NCBI RefSeq assembly: GCF_000374805.1
Contig: NZ_KB895338.1
Coordinates: 124,001-188,000, forward strand
Source: Chitiniphilus shinanonensis DSM 23277
GTDB taxonomy: Bacteria; Pseudomonadota; Gammaproteobacteria; Burkholderiales; Chitinibacteraceae
DNA: 64,000 nt
Direction: 5' to 3'
The notes under the pieces are model-generated. The model was given only the letters and a program-made list of their open reading frames with translations. It was not told the DNA's origin and did not search any database. Positions 24,391 through 33,556 of the stretch are shown here, one piece after another (the stretch's first letter is position 1; every line of letters begins with the position of its first letter). Position numbers and translations under genes: made by a program.

Positions 24391-24750
24391 TCAGCGCTCG
24401 ATGAATTCGCCGTCGGGCAGCAGTTCGCCCTCGGGATGGCTGTGCAGGTAGGCCCAGGCTTCGACCATGCCGCCCTCGGCATCGCGCACCGGGATGCGCT
24501 GGCGCTGGTAATCGTCGGGGTGCCCTTCCAGCCGGTCCAGGTTGTCCAGCGTGACGGCGTCCACCGCGTACAGCTCGCCGCGCACCGGATAGCGCGGCTC
24601 GCGTACCAGGAAAGGATAGTGATGGGCGTACAGGCTGAAGCACTCCACCGTGCTGGCGGCGCCCAGGCAAGGCGCGCCATTCAGCCAGCGATGGTTCCAG
24701 CCGCCGCGCTTGAGCGTGCCGTAGACGAACACCAGCGCGGCCGTGCTCAT
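24391..24750 (-). CDS. gamma-glutamylcyclotransferase-like (AIG2/GGCT fold) protein
   Basis: 119-residue cytosolic protein of the gamma-glutamylcyclotransferase/AIG2 fold. The substrate-binding loop is FVYGTLKRGGWNHRWL, the core strands are ARGELYAV-like (VRGELYAVDAVTLDNLDRLE) and the family Glu lies in LDRLEGHPDDY. Enzymes of this group release 5-oxoproline from gamma-glutamyl amines or peptides. Its start overlaps the stop of the secreted Ig-repeat gene upstream (ATGA), an odd pairing of a cytosolic enzyme with an exported protein. The exact substrate is unknown. Confidence 0.88.
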   Translation of the reverse strand: MSTAALVFVYGTLKRGGWNHRWLNGAPCLGAASTVECFSLYAHHYPFLVREPRYPVRGELYAVDAVTLDNLDRLEGHPDDYQRQRIPVRDAEGGMVEAWAYLHSHPEGELLPDGEFIER

Positions 24751-26246
24751 CGGCGGCTGGGTGTGGGGGTGGACAGTTCGCGTTCGTCCAACAGCGAATC
24801 GAGCACTTCGTCGGGCAGCACGAAGCGGCCGCGCGGGGCCGGCGCGGGGGTCGGGGCCGGGGCCGGCGTGTCGTCCGGCTCCACCACCGGCGCCGCGACG
24901 GTGGTCGGGCGGGTGTTGCTGGTGGTCCTGGGCGCGGCGGGCGCGGGCACCGGTTCGATGTCGGCCTGGCCCGGCAGCAGCGACACCGTGTCGCTGGCCA
25001 CGCATTCGTCCTTGCGGCAGACCGAGACGCGCACGTTGCTGGTGCTGCTGCCGTAGGTGGTGGCCACCTGCTGCGGCAGGCGCAGGTCGCCGCAATAGCT
25101 GGCCACGCTGACGCCGGGCGCGGCGGGATCGGTCTTCTGGCACACCCGCACATCGCTGCGCAGGTTGCCCAGCGGCTCGGCCAGCGGGTCGTCGCTCGCC
25201 GCGTCGAGCAGGCGCCAGCCGTCCGGGCGCCCATCGGCCTGCGCCTGCGGCAGCGACCATGCCAGCAACACGCTGTCGGGCGTGCCACGGCTGACGGTCA
25301 CCAGCGGCTTGACGTCGCCGGCCGGCGGCAGCAGCACTTCCAGCCGCACCTTGTCGCTGCGCGCGCATTGCAGCTGGTTGCACAGCTTGACCGACAGTTC
25401 GTGCACGCCCTTGGGCAGCCCGGCCAGCGTCATGCCGGCCGACTGGCTGTTGGGCGTGACCTCGCGGAACGACGTCGATTCGTACAGCACCCGGTCGCCG
25501 TCGAGCACCTGCCAGTAACGGCCGGGCTTGCCCCACCACACGTTCCACGCCAGCTCGACCGGCTCGCCGGTGTTCACCTGCGGCAGCCAATCCAGCTGTG
25601 GCGCGCTGGGCTGGCCGGTGGGCAGATCGTCGTCCTCATCGGTGGAGCCGCCCTGCGGGCCGACCCAGGTGCTGGCGGTCAGCGGCGTGCACTGCGGCTT
25701 GCCGTCGCGATCGACATTGCACAGGCGGATCTCGATGTCGTGGCGACCTTCGGCCAGGTTGTCGAGGGTGTACACGCCGCTCTGCACCGAGACGATCTGC
25801 TGCTCGTTGACCCGCTCGGCGCCTTCCACCGAGCCGTCGGCAAGGCGGCGACTGGTGAAGTTGCGGCTGCGCATGCGCAGCTCGCCGTTGTCCCAGACCT
25901 CCCAGTACTGCGCGGTGGTGCCGAAACCGATGTCCCAGCCGATGATCAGGCGGTTGCCGGGCAGTTTTTCCGGGATGGGGTCGAGCGATGGCTTGATCGG
26001 TGCTTCGGTGGTGGGCGGCGGGAACTGCTCGCCGGGGTATTCGATCGGCGGCAGCGCCTCGATGCTGGGATCGTTGCTGGGGCCGGGCGCGGGCGGGGCG
26101 ATGTCCACGCAGTCGAGCATGCCGTTGTCCAGCGGGGTGCAGGCCCGATCGCCCTGCTGCTGCGCCTCGGAGGGCGTCAGCAACACGGCGTAGGCCGGCG
26201 GCAGGCTGAACATGGCCAGGACGGCGAGCGTGCGCAAACGGTTCAT
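24747..26246 (-). CDS. secreted protein with three ChiA N-terminal-like Ig/Fn3 repeats
   Basis: 499 residues. Signal peptide in residues 1-20 (MNRLRTLAVLAMFSLPPAYA). A Pro-rich spacer leads to three related beta-sandwich repeats, about residues 95-195, 210-305 and 310-420. Each ends in the same pattern: IRLCNVDRDGKPQC, VKLCNQLQCARSD and VSVCRKDECVASD. Repeats 1 and 2 carry an exposed aromatic face (IGWDIGFGTTAQYWEVWDNG, WNVWWGKPGRYWQVLDG). The pattern matches the N-terminal Ig domain of ChiA-type chitinases (VALCN...C..SD), suggesting binding to chitin or another insoluble polysaccharide. There is no catalytic domain. The tail is Pro/Ala-rich with an Arg-rich end. Polysaccharide binding is inferred from repeat similarity. 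Confidence 0.82.
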   Translation of the reverse strand: MNRLRTLAVLAMFSLPPAYAVLLTPSEAQQQGDRACTPLDNGMLDCVDIAPPAPGPSNDPSIEALPPIEYPGEQFPPPTTEAPIKPSLDPIPEKLPGNRLIIGWDIGFGTTAQYWEVWDNGELRMRSRNFTSRRLADGSVEGAERVNEQQIVSVQSGVYTLDNLAEGRHDIEIRLCNVDRDGKPQCTPLTASTWVGPQGGSTDEDDDLPTGQPSAPQLDWLPQVNTGEPVELAWNVWWGKPGRYWQVLDGDRVLYESTSFREVTPNSQSAGMTLAGLPKGVHELSVKLCNQLQCARSDKVRLEVLLPPAGDVKPLVTVSRGTPDSVLLAWSLPQAQADGRPDGWRLLDAASDDPLAEPLGNLRSDVRVCQKTDPAAPGVSVASYCGDLRLPQQVATTYGSSTSNVRVSVCRKDECVASDTVSLLPGQADIEPVPAPAAPRTTSNTRPTTVAAPVVEPDDTPAPAPTPAPAPRGRFVLPDEVLDSLLDERELSTPTPSRR

Positions 26247-26448
26247 CGACCCTTCCTCCTCGTGCCGCGCCGGCGGCTGTTATAGGTGGGGCCGCGTTGT
26301 TGCACGGCCCCTCGCGCAGACTCTAATCGCCGCAGATCACATCCAGCAAGGCGCAACAGCAAGAAGTGCGGAACATCCCGAAACGCGGCGGATGCAATCG
26401 GACCGGCGCCGCTGGCGCCACCACACATGGCGCCGGCCCGTCGTCGCC

Positions 26449-28134
26449 CTATTCGCAGTGTTCGATCATCAGTTGCAGCATCCGCTCGCCGCGGAATTCG
26501 TTGACGCTCAGGGTGAATACCGCGCTGACGCTGGCCGGCAACGGCTCGGCGTTGGCGAAACGCATCGCCTCGATCAGCAGCCCGTGCCGGTTGCGCAGTT
26601 TGAGCTTGAGATGGCGCTCGCCGACCACGCGCTGCTCCACCACGCGGAATTCGTCGTGGAAACGCGGCGCGGGAAAGCCCTGCCCCCACACCTGGCGCTC
26701 CAGGCGCTCGGCCACGTCCATGGCGTAGTCGTGGGCCTCCAGCGTGCCGTCGGTCTCGATCACCCGGGTGAGTGCCTCGACCGGCATCAGCTCGCGGCAG
26801 GTGACCTCGAAGGCGTCGCGGAAGCGCTCGAAATCGCCGGGGCGCAGGCTGAGCCCCGCCGCCATCGCATGACCGCCGAACTTGAGGATCAGGTCGGGAT
26901 GGCGCTTGGACACCAGGTCGAGCGCGTCGCGCAGGTGCAGGCCGGGGATCGAGCGGCCGGACCCCTTGATCTCGTCGTCGCCGGCCTCGGCGAACACCAG
27001 CGTCGGCCGGTGGAAGCGATCCTTGACCCGGCTGGCGACGATGCCGATCACGCCCTGGTGCCAGTCGGGGCGGAACAGCGCGATCGAGTAGCTGTCCTCG
27101 GGCGACATGCCGGCCAGCACCTGTTCGGCCTCTTCGCGCATGCCCGATTCGATCTCGCGCCGGGCGCGGTTCATCTGGTCCAGCTCGCGCGCCAGCGGCA
27201 TGGCCGATTGCTCGCTGCCGGCCAGCAGGCAGGCGATGCCCAGGCTCATGTCGTCCAGTCGTCCCGCCGCGTTCAGGCGTGGCCCCAGGGTGAAGCCCAG
27301 GTCGAAGCAGCTGGCCTTCTGCGCATTGCGCCCGGCGGCGGCGAACAACGCCAGCACGCCGGGGCTGGCGCGGCCGGCGCGCATGCGCTTGAGCCCCTGC
27401 TCGACCAGGATGCGGTTGTTGGCGTCCAGCCGTACCACGTCGGCCACCGTACCCAGCGCCACGTAGTCCAGCAGTTGCGCCAGATTGGGCTCGGCGCCGC
27501 CGGCGAATGCGCCGCGCGTGCGCAGTTCGGCGCGCAGCGCCATCAGCACGTAGAACATCACGCCGACCCCGGCCAGATGCTTGCTGGGGAAGGTGCAACC
27601 GGGCTGGTTGGGATTGACGATCAGGCAGTCGGGCAGCACGTCGCCCGGCAGGTGGTGGTCGGTGACCAGCACTTCGATGCCGCGTTCGCGCGCCGCGGCC
27701 ACCCCGGCCACGCTGGCGATGCCGTTGTCCACGGTGAGGATCAGGTCCGGCGATTTCTGCGCCGCCAGCGCGACGATCTCCGGGGTGAGGCCGTAGCCGT
27801 ATTCGAAGCGATTGGGCACCACGAAATCGACCACCGCGCCCAGCAGGCCCAGGCCCTTGACGGCGGTGGCGCAGGCGGTGGCGCCGTCGGCGTCGTAGTC
27901 GGCGACCACCAGGATGCGTTCGCGGCGGGCGATGGCGTCGGCCAACCGCGCGGCGGCGGCGGCGATGCCCTTGAGCTGGGCGAACGGCAGCAGCCGCGTC
28001 AGGTCGTGCTCCAGCTCGCCGGCATCGGCGATGCCGCGCGCGGCGTACAGGCGGGCCTCCAGCGCGCTGAGCCCGGCGGCGACCAGTGCGCCGTGGCAAT
28101 CCTGCGGCACGGTACGGGTACGGATCAGCGGCAT
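26449..28134 (-). CDS. recJ: single-stranded-DNA-specific 5'-3' exonuclease RecJ
   Basis: 561-residue DHH-superfamily exonuclease used in recombination and mismatch/excision repair. Motif I VVADYDADGAT, motif II region TVDNGIAS, motif III VTDHHLPG, motif IV VALGTVADV and the DHHA1 signature KFGGHAMAAGLSL are all visible, followed by the OB-fold C-terminal region (LERQVWGQGFPAPRF). Length is normal. The start is 1 bp from the stop of the PGM-like gene upstream, so they form one operon. A 200-bp spacer with an inverted GCCGGCGCC repeat follows. Confidence 0.97.
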   Translation of the reverse strand: MPLIRTRTVPQDCHGALVAAGLSALEARLYAARGIADAGELEHDLTRLLPFAQLKGIAAAAARLADAIARRERILVVADYDADGATACATAVKGLGLLGAVVDFVVPNRFEYGYGLTPEIVALAAQKSPDLILTVDNGIASVAGVAAARERGIEVLVTDHHLPGDVLPDCLIVNPNQPGCTFPSKHLAGVGVMFYVLMALRAELRTRGAFAGGAEPNLAQLLDYVALGTVADVVRLDANNRILVEQGLKRMRAGRASPGVLALFAAAGRNAQKASCFDLGFTLGPRLNAAGRLDDMSLGIACLLAGSEQSAMPLARELDQMNRARREIESGMREEAEQVLAGMSPEDSYSIALFRPDWHQGVIGIVASRVKDRFHRPTLVFAEAGDDEIKGSGRSIPGLHLRDALDLVSKRHPDLILKFGGHAMAAGLSLRPGDFERFRDAFEVTCRELMPVEALTRVIETDGTLEAHDYAMDVAERLERQVWGQGFPAPRFHDEFRVVEQRVVGERHLKLKLRNRHGLLIEAMRFANAEPLPASVSAVFTLSVNEFRGERMLQLMIEHCE

Positions 28135-28135
28135 C

Positions 28136-29131
28136 TCAACGGCTCCATGGCAGACGGGCGCCGCGCCAGAAGCGCCAGCGGGCGCCGGCGCCGGTTTCGA
28201 CCGCCAGCCCCAGTTCGGGGAAGGTCAACGCCACTTCCTCCAGCTCGCCGCGCCGCAGCCGGGCCGCCAGCGGCGCGAACCAGTCGCGCTCCAGTGCCAG
28301 CCACGCCTCGCGCCAGGCGTAGGCGTCGCCGTAGCCGGCCGGGTCGGCCAGTTGGTCGAGCACCACCATGCCGGTGGCACTCAGCTCGTCGACCCCGGCC
28401 GGCGGCTCCACGCGGCCCTTGCCGGCGGCGGTGAGCGCGGCAACCAGCGGGTCGGCGGTGTAGACGGTGTCGGACGGCGCCTCCGGGGTGCTGGGCAACG
28501 GCGATTCGCCGCCGCCCCACAACCACAGGCTGTTGATCTGCGGCTGGCCGGCCTCGAAGCGGGCGTCGTTCACCGGGTGGGTGTACAGCAGCATCTGGAT
28601 TTCGTTGAGCAGGCGATGCCATTGCAGCGCGTCGGCGCCGCGCGGCAGCGCCGGGTGGATGTCGCGGCCGATCACCGCGTGCAGCGGAGTGGTTTCCAGG
28701 CCGGGATCGCGCGGCAGACACAGGTACCAGCGGGTGGGCGTGGGCGCGATCAGGCGCAGGCCGTCCTCGGCCAGCAGGCGGTTGAGCGCTTCGACCAGCG
28801 CGGCGGCCTCGTCCGGGCGGATCGCCAGCGGTGCGGCGTCGCTGAGGGTGAGCTGGTCGCGATTGGCGCGCAGGTGCACCGGGTCGGCACGCAGCCAGTA
28901 GCCGGCTTCCTCGCCCGGCGCGTCCAGCGCCAGGGTCAGCGGGGCCACCGGCAGCGCGGGCAGGCCGTAGCGTTGCGCCAGCCAGCTGTGGAAATCGAGG
29001 GGAAGGTGTTTTTCGCGCGCGCCGCGGCCGATCAGCCAGGCCAGCGCGGGCAACGCCAGCCCGGCGACGACCTCGCGCTCGACGTCGCGCTCGGGCCAGG
29101 CGGCATGGGGGATGACGAGGTGGAGTTGCAT
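28136..29131 (-). CDS. conserved PGM-like protein of the recJ operon
   Basis: 331-residue protein of a betaproteobacterial family annotated as a cofactor-independent phosphoglycerate mutase-like regulatory protein and often found beside recJ. Visible features: MQLHLVIPHAAWP start, LPLDFHSWLAQRYG, LRADPVHLRANRDQLTLSD, LHAVIGRDIHPALPRGADAL, LNEIQMLLYTHPVNDAR and INSLWLWGGGESP. The DPVHL and NEIQML..HPVN motifs are family hallmarks. No experimentally defined activity is known to me. Its 1-bp spacing from recJ indicates co-transcription. Confidence 0.85.
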   Translation of the reverse strand: MQLHLVIPHAAWPERDVEREVVAGLALPALAWLIGRGAREKHLPLDFHSWLAQRYGLPALPVAPLTLALDAPGEEAGYWLRADPVHLRANRDQLTLSDAAPLAIRPDEAAALVEALNRLLAEDGLRLIAPTPTRWYLCLPRDPGLETTPLHAVIGRDIHPALPRGADALQWHRLLNEIQMLLYTHPVNDARFEAGQPQINSLWLWGGGESPLPSTPEAPSDTVYTADPLVAALTAAGKGRVEPPAGVDELSATGMVVLDQLADPAGYGDAYAWREAWLALERDWFAPLAARLRRGELEEVALTFPELGLAVETGAGARWRFWRGARLPWSR

Positions 29132-29217
29132 CGCGCGAGTTTACCATGCGCCCCCCGGTGGGCCGCCCGCCATGCGGGGCTGTCGGCACGGTGGCGGTGC
29201 CGCAAAAACCGGGCGTT

Positions 29218-29814
29218 TCAGGCGTCGTTCGCCGGCTCCGGCACGGCGTCGGCCTGCGGCAGCACCAGGTTGCCCAGCTCGGCCAGCGGCGGCAGGTCGG
29301 ACAGCCCGGACAATCCCAGGTCGTCGAGGAAGTGGCGGGTGGTGGCCAGCAGCTCCGGCCGGCCGGGGACTTCCTTGTGGCCGACCACGTCGATCCAGTC
29401 GCGCTCCTTCAGCGCTTGGATGATGGCGCTGGAGACGGTGACGCCGCGGATCTCCTCGATCTCGCCGCGGGTGACCGGCTGCTTGTAGGCGATGATCGCC
29501 AGCGTTTCCATCACCGCGCGCGAGTAGCGCGGCGGCTTGTCGGGGTTCAGCCGCTCCAGGTAGGGCTGCATCTCCAGCCGGGCGCGGAAACGCCAGCCGG
29601 ACGCCAGCCGCACCAGCTCCACGCCGCGGCCGTTCCAGGCGTGGGCCAGCTCGTCCAGCAACTCGTTGAGCTGCGCCGCGCTCGGCGGCACGGCGAACAA
29701 CTGCTTCAGCGTGGCCACCGGCAGCGGTTCGCTGGCGACCAGCAGCGCGGCCTCCAGCACCTTTTTCAGGTGGGCGCGCTCGGCCTCATCCAGGCGGGAA
29801 TCCAGTTCGCTCAT
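29218..29814 (-). CDS. scpB: segregation and condensation protein B
   Basis: 198-residue winged-helix kleisin-associated subunit of the SMC-ScpAB condensin. Recognised by [37 protein letters not shown]-type strands, [29 protein letters not shown]-like ([16 protein letters not shown]) and [15 protein letters not shown]. It follows scpA with overlapping stop and start codons, the usual arrangement. Start ATG at 29814; the longer open frame upstream is within scpA. Confidence 0.95.
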   Translation of the reverse strand: MSELDSRLDEAERAHLKKVLEAALLVASEPLPVATLKQLFAVPPSAAQLNELLDELAHAWNGRGVELVRLASGWRFRARLEMQPYLERLNPDKPPRYSRAVMETLAIIAYKQPVTRGEIEEIRGVTVSSAIIQALKERDWIDVVGHKEVPGRPELLATTRHFLDDLGLSGLSDLPPLAELGNLVLPQADAVPEPANDA

Positions 29815-30650
29815 GCGCCCTGCTCCACCAGCGACCCTTCGCGCGCGGTGTCGGCGCCGGCCTGGCGCACGTAGATCGGCGCGTAGCCTTCGTCCTGGGT
29901 GACCACGATGTGCTTTTCCTTCACCAGCTCCAGCACCGCGATGAAGGTGACCACCAGCAGCGGCACGCCGCGCGCGGTATCGAACAAGGCCTCGAACGGC
30001 AGGTAGCGCCCGCCGGCCAACAGCCGCAGGATATGGCTCATCTGCTCGCGCACCGACAGCGCCTCCAGCTGCACCTTGTGGTGCTGCTGGCGCCGCGCCC
30101 GCGCCAGGATGCCCAGCCATGCCTGGCGCAGGTCGGCCGGGCTGACGTCGGGCAGGCGCACCACGGCCTCTTTCTCGAACAGCACCGCCACCAGTTGGAA
30201 GTCGCGCCCGGCCTGCGGCAGCCGATCCAGCTCGTAGGCGGCCAGCTTGATCTGCTCGTATTCCAGCAGGCGCCGCACCAGTTCGGCACGCGGGTCCAGC
30301 TCGTCGCCTTCGTCGCTGACGCTCGGCCGCGGCAGCAGCAGGCGCGACTTGATCTCGATGAGCATGGCGGCCATCAGCAGGTACTCGGCGGCCAGTTCCA
30401 GCCGCGACGCCTGCATGGCGTCGACGTACTGCATGTATTGCGCGGTGACCGCCGCCATCGGGATATCGAGGATGTCGATGTTCTGGCGCCGGATCAGGTA
30501 CAGCAGCAGGTCGAGCGGGCCTTCGAACGATTCGAGCAGCACCCGCAGCGCGTCGGGCGGGATATAGAGGTCGTGCGGCAGCTCGGTGACCGGCTCGCCG
30601 AACAGGTGGGCGACGGCGTCGACCGCTCCGGCGTCGACCACGGCGTTCAT
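29811..30650 (-). CDS. scpA: segregation and condensation protein A (kleisin)
   Basis: 279 residues. The kleisin subunit of the bacterial condensin, bridging SMC heads and binding ScpB. Signature [20 protein letters not shown], then [35 protein letters not shown] and the C-terminal winged helix ([20 protein letters not shown]). ATG 30650 overlaps the stop of the small membrane protein gene upstream, and the stop overlaps scpB. The N-terminal frame extension beyond this ATG is meaningless sequence. Confidence 0.95.
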   Translation of the reverse strand: MNAVVDAGAVDAVAHLFGEPVTELPHDLYIPPDALRVLLESFEGPLDLLLYLIRRQNIDILDIPMAAVTAQYMQYVDAMQASRLELAAEYLLMAAMLIEIKSRLLLPRPSVSDEGDELDPRAELVRRLLEYEQIKLAAYELDRLPQAGRDFQLVAVLFEKEAVVRLPDVSPADLRQAWLGILARARRQQHHKVQLEALSVREQMSHILRLLAGGRYLPFEALFDTARGVPLLVVTFIAVLELVKEKHIVVTQDEGYAPIYVRQAGADTAREGSLVEQGA

Positions 30651-31006
30651 GCGGTGTCGCCGTCCTGGCCCGGCAGGCGCAGGGGCTCGGGGCCGGGCGC
30701 GTCGGGCACCGCATCCAGCCGGGCCACCAGCAGCAACAGGCCCCAGGCCATCATCAGCAATGGCAGCAACACACTCCAGCCCCACTGGTACTGCTGGTTG
30801 GCGAACACGCCGCCACCGCCCAGGATCAGCAGCGGGCCGGTGACCACGGTGCGCTTGTTGCAGCCCTCGACCAGCAGCACGCCGATACCGGCGCACACCA
30901 GGCCGAACACCACGATCCAGCTCACCGCGGGCGCGACGTTCAGGCTGTTCACCAGCCAGCCGGCGCCGATCACGATCAGGGCGATGGGAAGCAGCGTATT
31001 GCGCAA
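30647..31006 (-). CDS. small membrane protein, probable TTG start
   Basis: 119 residues with four hydrophobic segments ([64 protein letters not shown]) and a polar C-terminus. It resembles small DUF5668/LiaF-like integral membrane proteins, but no function is known. I prefer the TTG at 31006 because AAGGAG lies 7 bp upstream; the frame also permits a GTG at 31030 that lacks a ribosome site and would place the AAGGAG inside the gene. It is coupled to scpA by an ATGA overlap. Confidence 0.72.
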   Translation of the reverse strand: MRNTLLPIALIVIGAGWLVNSLNVAPAVSWIVVFGLVCAGIGVLLVEGCNKRTVVTGPLLILGGGGVFANQQYQWGWSVLLPLLMMAWGLLLLVARLDAVPDAPGPEPLRLPGQDGDTA

Positions 31007-31069
31007 GGGATGTCTCCTTGGGTCAGTCACGGCCCGGACGGGCAGCGGGAACGGGGCCGGCCGCGCGAC

Positions 31070-31573
31070 TCACAGCGCGGCGAACTCGGGTGCGTAGGCG
31101 ACGGCGCCGTTGCCGGCGGCCAACGCGCCGGGGATCAGCTCCAGCGCCATGAAGTACTCGTGCGGCACGTCGTAGGCGCACGACAGGCCGAAGCGGCTGG
31201 CGGGCACGAAGCCGAAGCGGCTGTAGTAGGCCGGGTCGCCCAGCACCACCACGGCGGCCACGCCGTCGTGCTGCAACTGGCGCAACGCCTCCCGCACCAG
31301 CAGGCTGCCGCGCCCCTGACCCTGCCACGCCGGATCGACGGCGATCGGCGCCAGGCCCAACACTTCGCCGTCGGCGCCGGGACACTCCACCGGCGAAAAC
31401 AGCACATGGGCGACGATGTCGCCCGACTCGCCGATCCCCACCAGGGACAGCCGGACATGGCCGGCGTGGACCAGCGCCTCGATCAGGTCGGCCTCGGCGA
31501 CCTGGCCGAACGCGGCGGCGGTGATGGCGTGGATGCGTGGCGCATCGCAATGGCTGGCGACCCGGATCAACAT
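31070..31573 (-). CDS. GNAT-family N-acetyltransferase
   Basis: 167-residue acetyl-CoA-dependent acetyltransferase. Core motif VLGLAPIAVDPAWQGQGRGS gives the acetyl-CoA pyrophosphate-binding loop (Q-G-x-G-x-G/S), followed by LVREALRQLQ and the YYSRFGFVPAS motif common in the predicted YhbS-like group. Start ATG 31573 has GGGAGG at good spacing. It sits between trpS and the small membrane protein. The substrate is unknown. Confidence 0.9.
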   Translation of the reverse strand: MLIRVASHCDAPRIHAITAAAFGQVAEADLIEALVHAGHVRLSLVGIGESGDIVAHVLFSPVECPGADGEVLGLAPIAVDPAWQGQGRGSLLVREALRQLQHDGVAAVVVLGDPAYYSRFGFVPASRFGLSCAYDVPHEYFMALELIPGALAAGNGAVAYAPEFAAL

Positions 31574-31634
31574 GTCGCCTCCCATCGGATGCGCATCGCG
31601 GGTCGGGGTTTGTCGTCGCCCTGCATGAAAACTC

Positions 31635-32837
31635 CTACTTGTAGTTGAGGCCCATGGCCTGGCGCACGTCGCGCATGGTCTCGCCCGCCAGCGTGCGGGC
31701 ACGATCGCAGCCATCGGCGACGATGCGGCGCAGCAGCGCCGGGTCTTCCAGATAGCGCTGGGCGCGCTCGAACATGGGCTTCTGCTCGGCCAGCACACCA
31801 TCGATCACCGGCTGCTTGCACTCGATGCAGCCGATGCCGGCGCTGGTACAGCCCTGCACCACCCAATCGCGGGTGGGCTGGTCGGAATAGACCTCGTGCA
31901 GCTTCCACACCGGACACTTCTCGGGGTTGCCCGGATCGGTGCGGCGCACCCGCGCCGGGTCGGTCGGCATCTGGCGGATCTTCTTGGTCACCGATTCGCT
32001 GTCCTCGCGCAGGCTGATGGTGTTGCCGTACGACTTGGACATCTTGGCGCCGTCCAGGCCGGGCATGCGCGATGCCTCGGTCAGCAGCGGCTTCGATTCG
32101 GGCAGGATCATCTTGCCGCCGCCTTCCAGGTAGCCGAACAGACGCTCGCGATCGGCGGCGCTCAGGTTCTGCACCTGGGCCAGCAGGTCGCGCGCGGCCA
32201 GCAGCGCCTCGGCGTCGCCTTCCTGCTGGTAGCGGGTGCGCAGCTGGGCGTACTGCTTGCCGGTCTTGCCCGGCATCTTCTTGATCGCCGCTTCGGCCAG
32301 TTCCTGGTAGTTCGGCTCCTTGCCGAACAGGTGGTTGAAGCGACGCGCGATCTCGCGGGTGATCTCGACATGCGGCACCTGGTCCTCGCCCACCGGCACC
32401 AGGTTGCCGCGGTACAGCAGGATGTCGGAGGTCATCAGCACCGGGTAGCCGAGGAAGCCGTAGGTGCCCAGGTCCTTGTGCGACAGCTTCTCGATCTGGT
32501 CCTTGTAGGTGGGCACGCGCTCCAGCCAGGACAGCGGCGTGACCATCGACAGCAGCAGGTGCAGCTCGGCGTGCTCCGGCACCTGGCTCTGGATGAAGAT
32601 GATCGCCTGTTCCGGATCGACGCCGGCGGCCAGCCAGTCGACCAGCATGTCCCACACGCTGCGCTCGATGACGCTGACGTCGTCGTAGCTGGTGGTCAAC
32701 GCGTGCAGGTCGGCCACCATGAACAGGCACGGGTATTCGCTTTGCAGGCGTACCCAGTTCTTGAGCACGCCGTGGTAGTGGCCGAGGTGCAGCTTGCCGG
32801 TGGGGCGCATGCCGGAGAGGATCCGATCTGGGAACAT
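31635..32837 (-). CDS. trpS: tryptophan-tRNA ligase with iron-sulphur-type cysteine motif
   Basis: 400-residue class I aminoacyl-tRNA synthetase. HIGH-type motif HLGHYHG in GMRPTGKLHLGHYHG, KMSKS motif KMSKSYGN, and family motifs SQVPEHAEL and GEDQVPHVEI. It carries Cys at NPEKCPVW, QGCTSAG, IGCIEC in a C-x21-C-x6-C-x2-C arrangement, close to the C-x22-C-x6-C-x2-C site that holds a [4Fe-4S] cluster in Thermotoga TrpRS. Start ATG 32837 is preferred over the frame start at 32885, which overlaps the upstream gene. AAGGA lies about 10 bp upstream. Confidence 0.95.
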   Translation of the reverse strand: MFPDRILSGMRPTGKLHLGHYHGVLKNWVRLQSEYPCLFMVADLHALTTSYDDVSVIERSVWDMLVDWLAAGVDPEQAIIFIQSQVPEHAELHLLLSMVTPLSWLERVPTYKDQIEKLSHKDLGTYGFLGYPVLMTSDILLYRGNLVPVGEDQVPHVEITREIARRFNHLFGKEPNYQELAEAAIKKMPGKTGKQYAQLRTRYQQEGDAEALLAARDLLAQVQNLSAADRERLFGYLEGGGKMILPESKPLLTEASRMPGLDGAKMSKSYGNTISLREDSESVTKKIRQMPTDPARVRRTDPGNPEKCPVWKLHEVYSDQPTRDWVVQGCTSAGIGCIECKQPVIDGVLAEQKPMFERAQRYLEDPALLRRIVADGCDRARTLAGETMRDVRQAMGLNYK

Positions 32838-32877
32838 CCTTGAAAAATCCTTGTTATCTATATGATTTTGTTTGAAT

Positions 32878-33519
32878 TTACACAAACAGAGACAGGAAAC
32901 CGGTGACCAGCCCCATCAACGGCTGCATGATGCCGCCCAGCACCCCGGTTGCCAAGAGCACCACCAGGATGATCATGCCGTAGGGCTCGATGCGCGACAC
33001 TGCCAGCGCGGCATCGCGCGGCAGACTGAACACCAGGATGCGCCCGCCGTCGAGGGGCGGGATCGGCAGCAGGTTCAACACCATCAGCACCACGTTGATG
33101 TTGATGCCGGCCTGCGCCATGTAGTACAGCGGCGCCTGGAAGTAGTTGCCCTCCAGGCTCAGCGCCAGCCGCAGCATCAGCACCCAGCCGATGGCCATCG
33201 CCAGATTGGCCAGCGGCCCGGCGGCGGCCACCCAGCGACCGTTGGCGCGCGGGTTGCGCAAGCCGCCGAAATTCACCGGCACCGGCTTGGCCCAGCCGAA
33301 CAGAAAACCGCCGGGCAGCAGCAGGCACAGCAGCGGCAGCAGGATGGTGCCGATGGGATCGATGTGCTTGAGCGGGTTGAGCGTCATCCGCCCCATCAGG
33401 AAGGCGGTGGGGTCGCCGAAATGCTTGGCCGCGTAGGCGTGGGCGGCTTCGTGCAGGGTGATGGCGAACAGGACCGGCAAGGTCCAGATCGCGATCTGCT
33501 GGATCAGGTTGAATTCCAT
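32878..33519 (-). CDS. membrane-embedded site-2-type metalloprotease (M50)
   Basis: 213-residue integral membrane protein of the short M50B/rhomboid-neighbour type. Zinc site HEAAH in LFAITLHEAAHAYAA and the second conserved motif LDGGR in LLPIPPLDGGRILV. Five or six hydrophobic segments. There is no PDZ domain, unlike RseP at 57731. It lies in the conserved YciO-like/M50/trpS/scpA neighbourhood. The substrate is unknown. The stop lies 40 bp before trpS, so the two are probably co-transcribed. Confidence 0.92.
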   Translation of the reverse strand: MEFNLIQQIAIWTLPVLFAITLHEAAHAYAAKHFGDPTAFLMGRMTLNPLKHIDPIGTILLPLLCLLLPGGFLFGWAKPVPVNFGGLRNPRANGRWVAAAGPLANLAMAIGWVLMLRLALSLEGNYFQAPLYYMAQAGININVVLMVLNLLPIPPLDGGRILVFSLPRDAALAVSRIEPYGMIILVVLLATGVLGGIMQPLMGLVTGFLSLFV

Positions 33520-33556
33520 GGGGTCTCGTCGGGGTGGAATGGGCGCGCGCGGCGCG

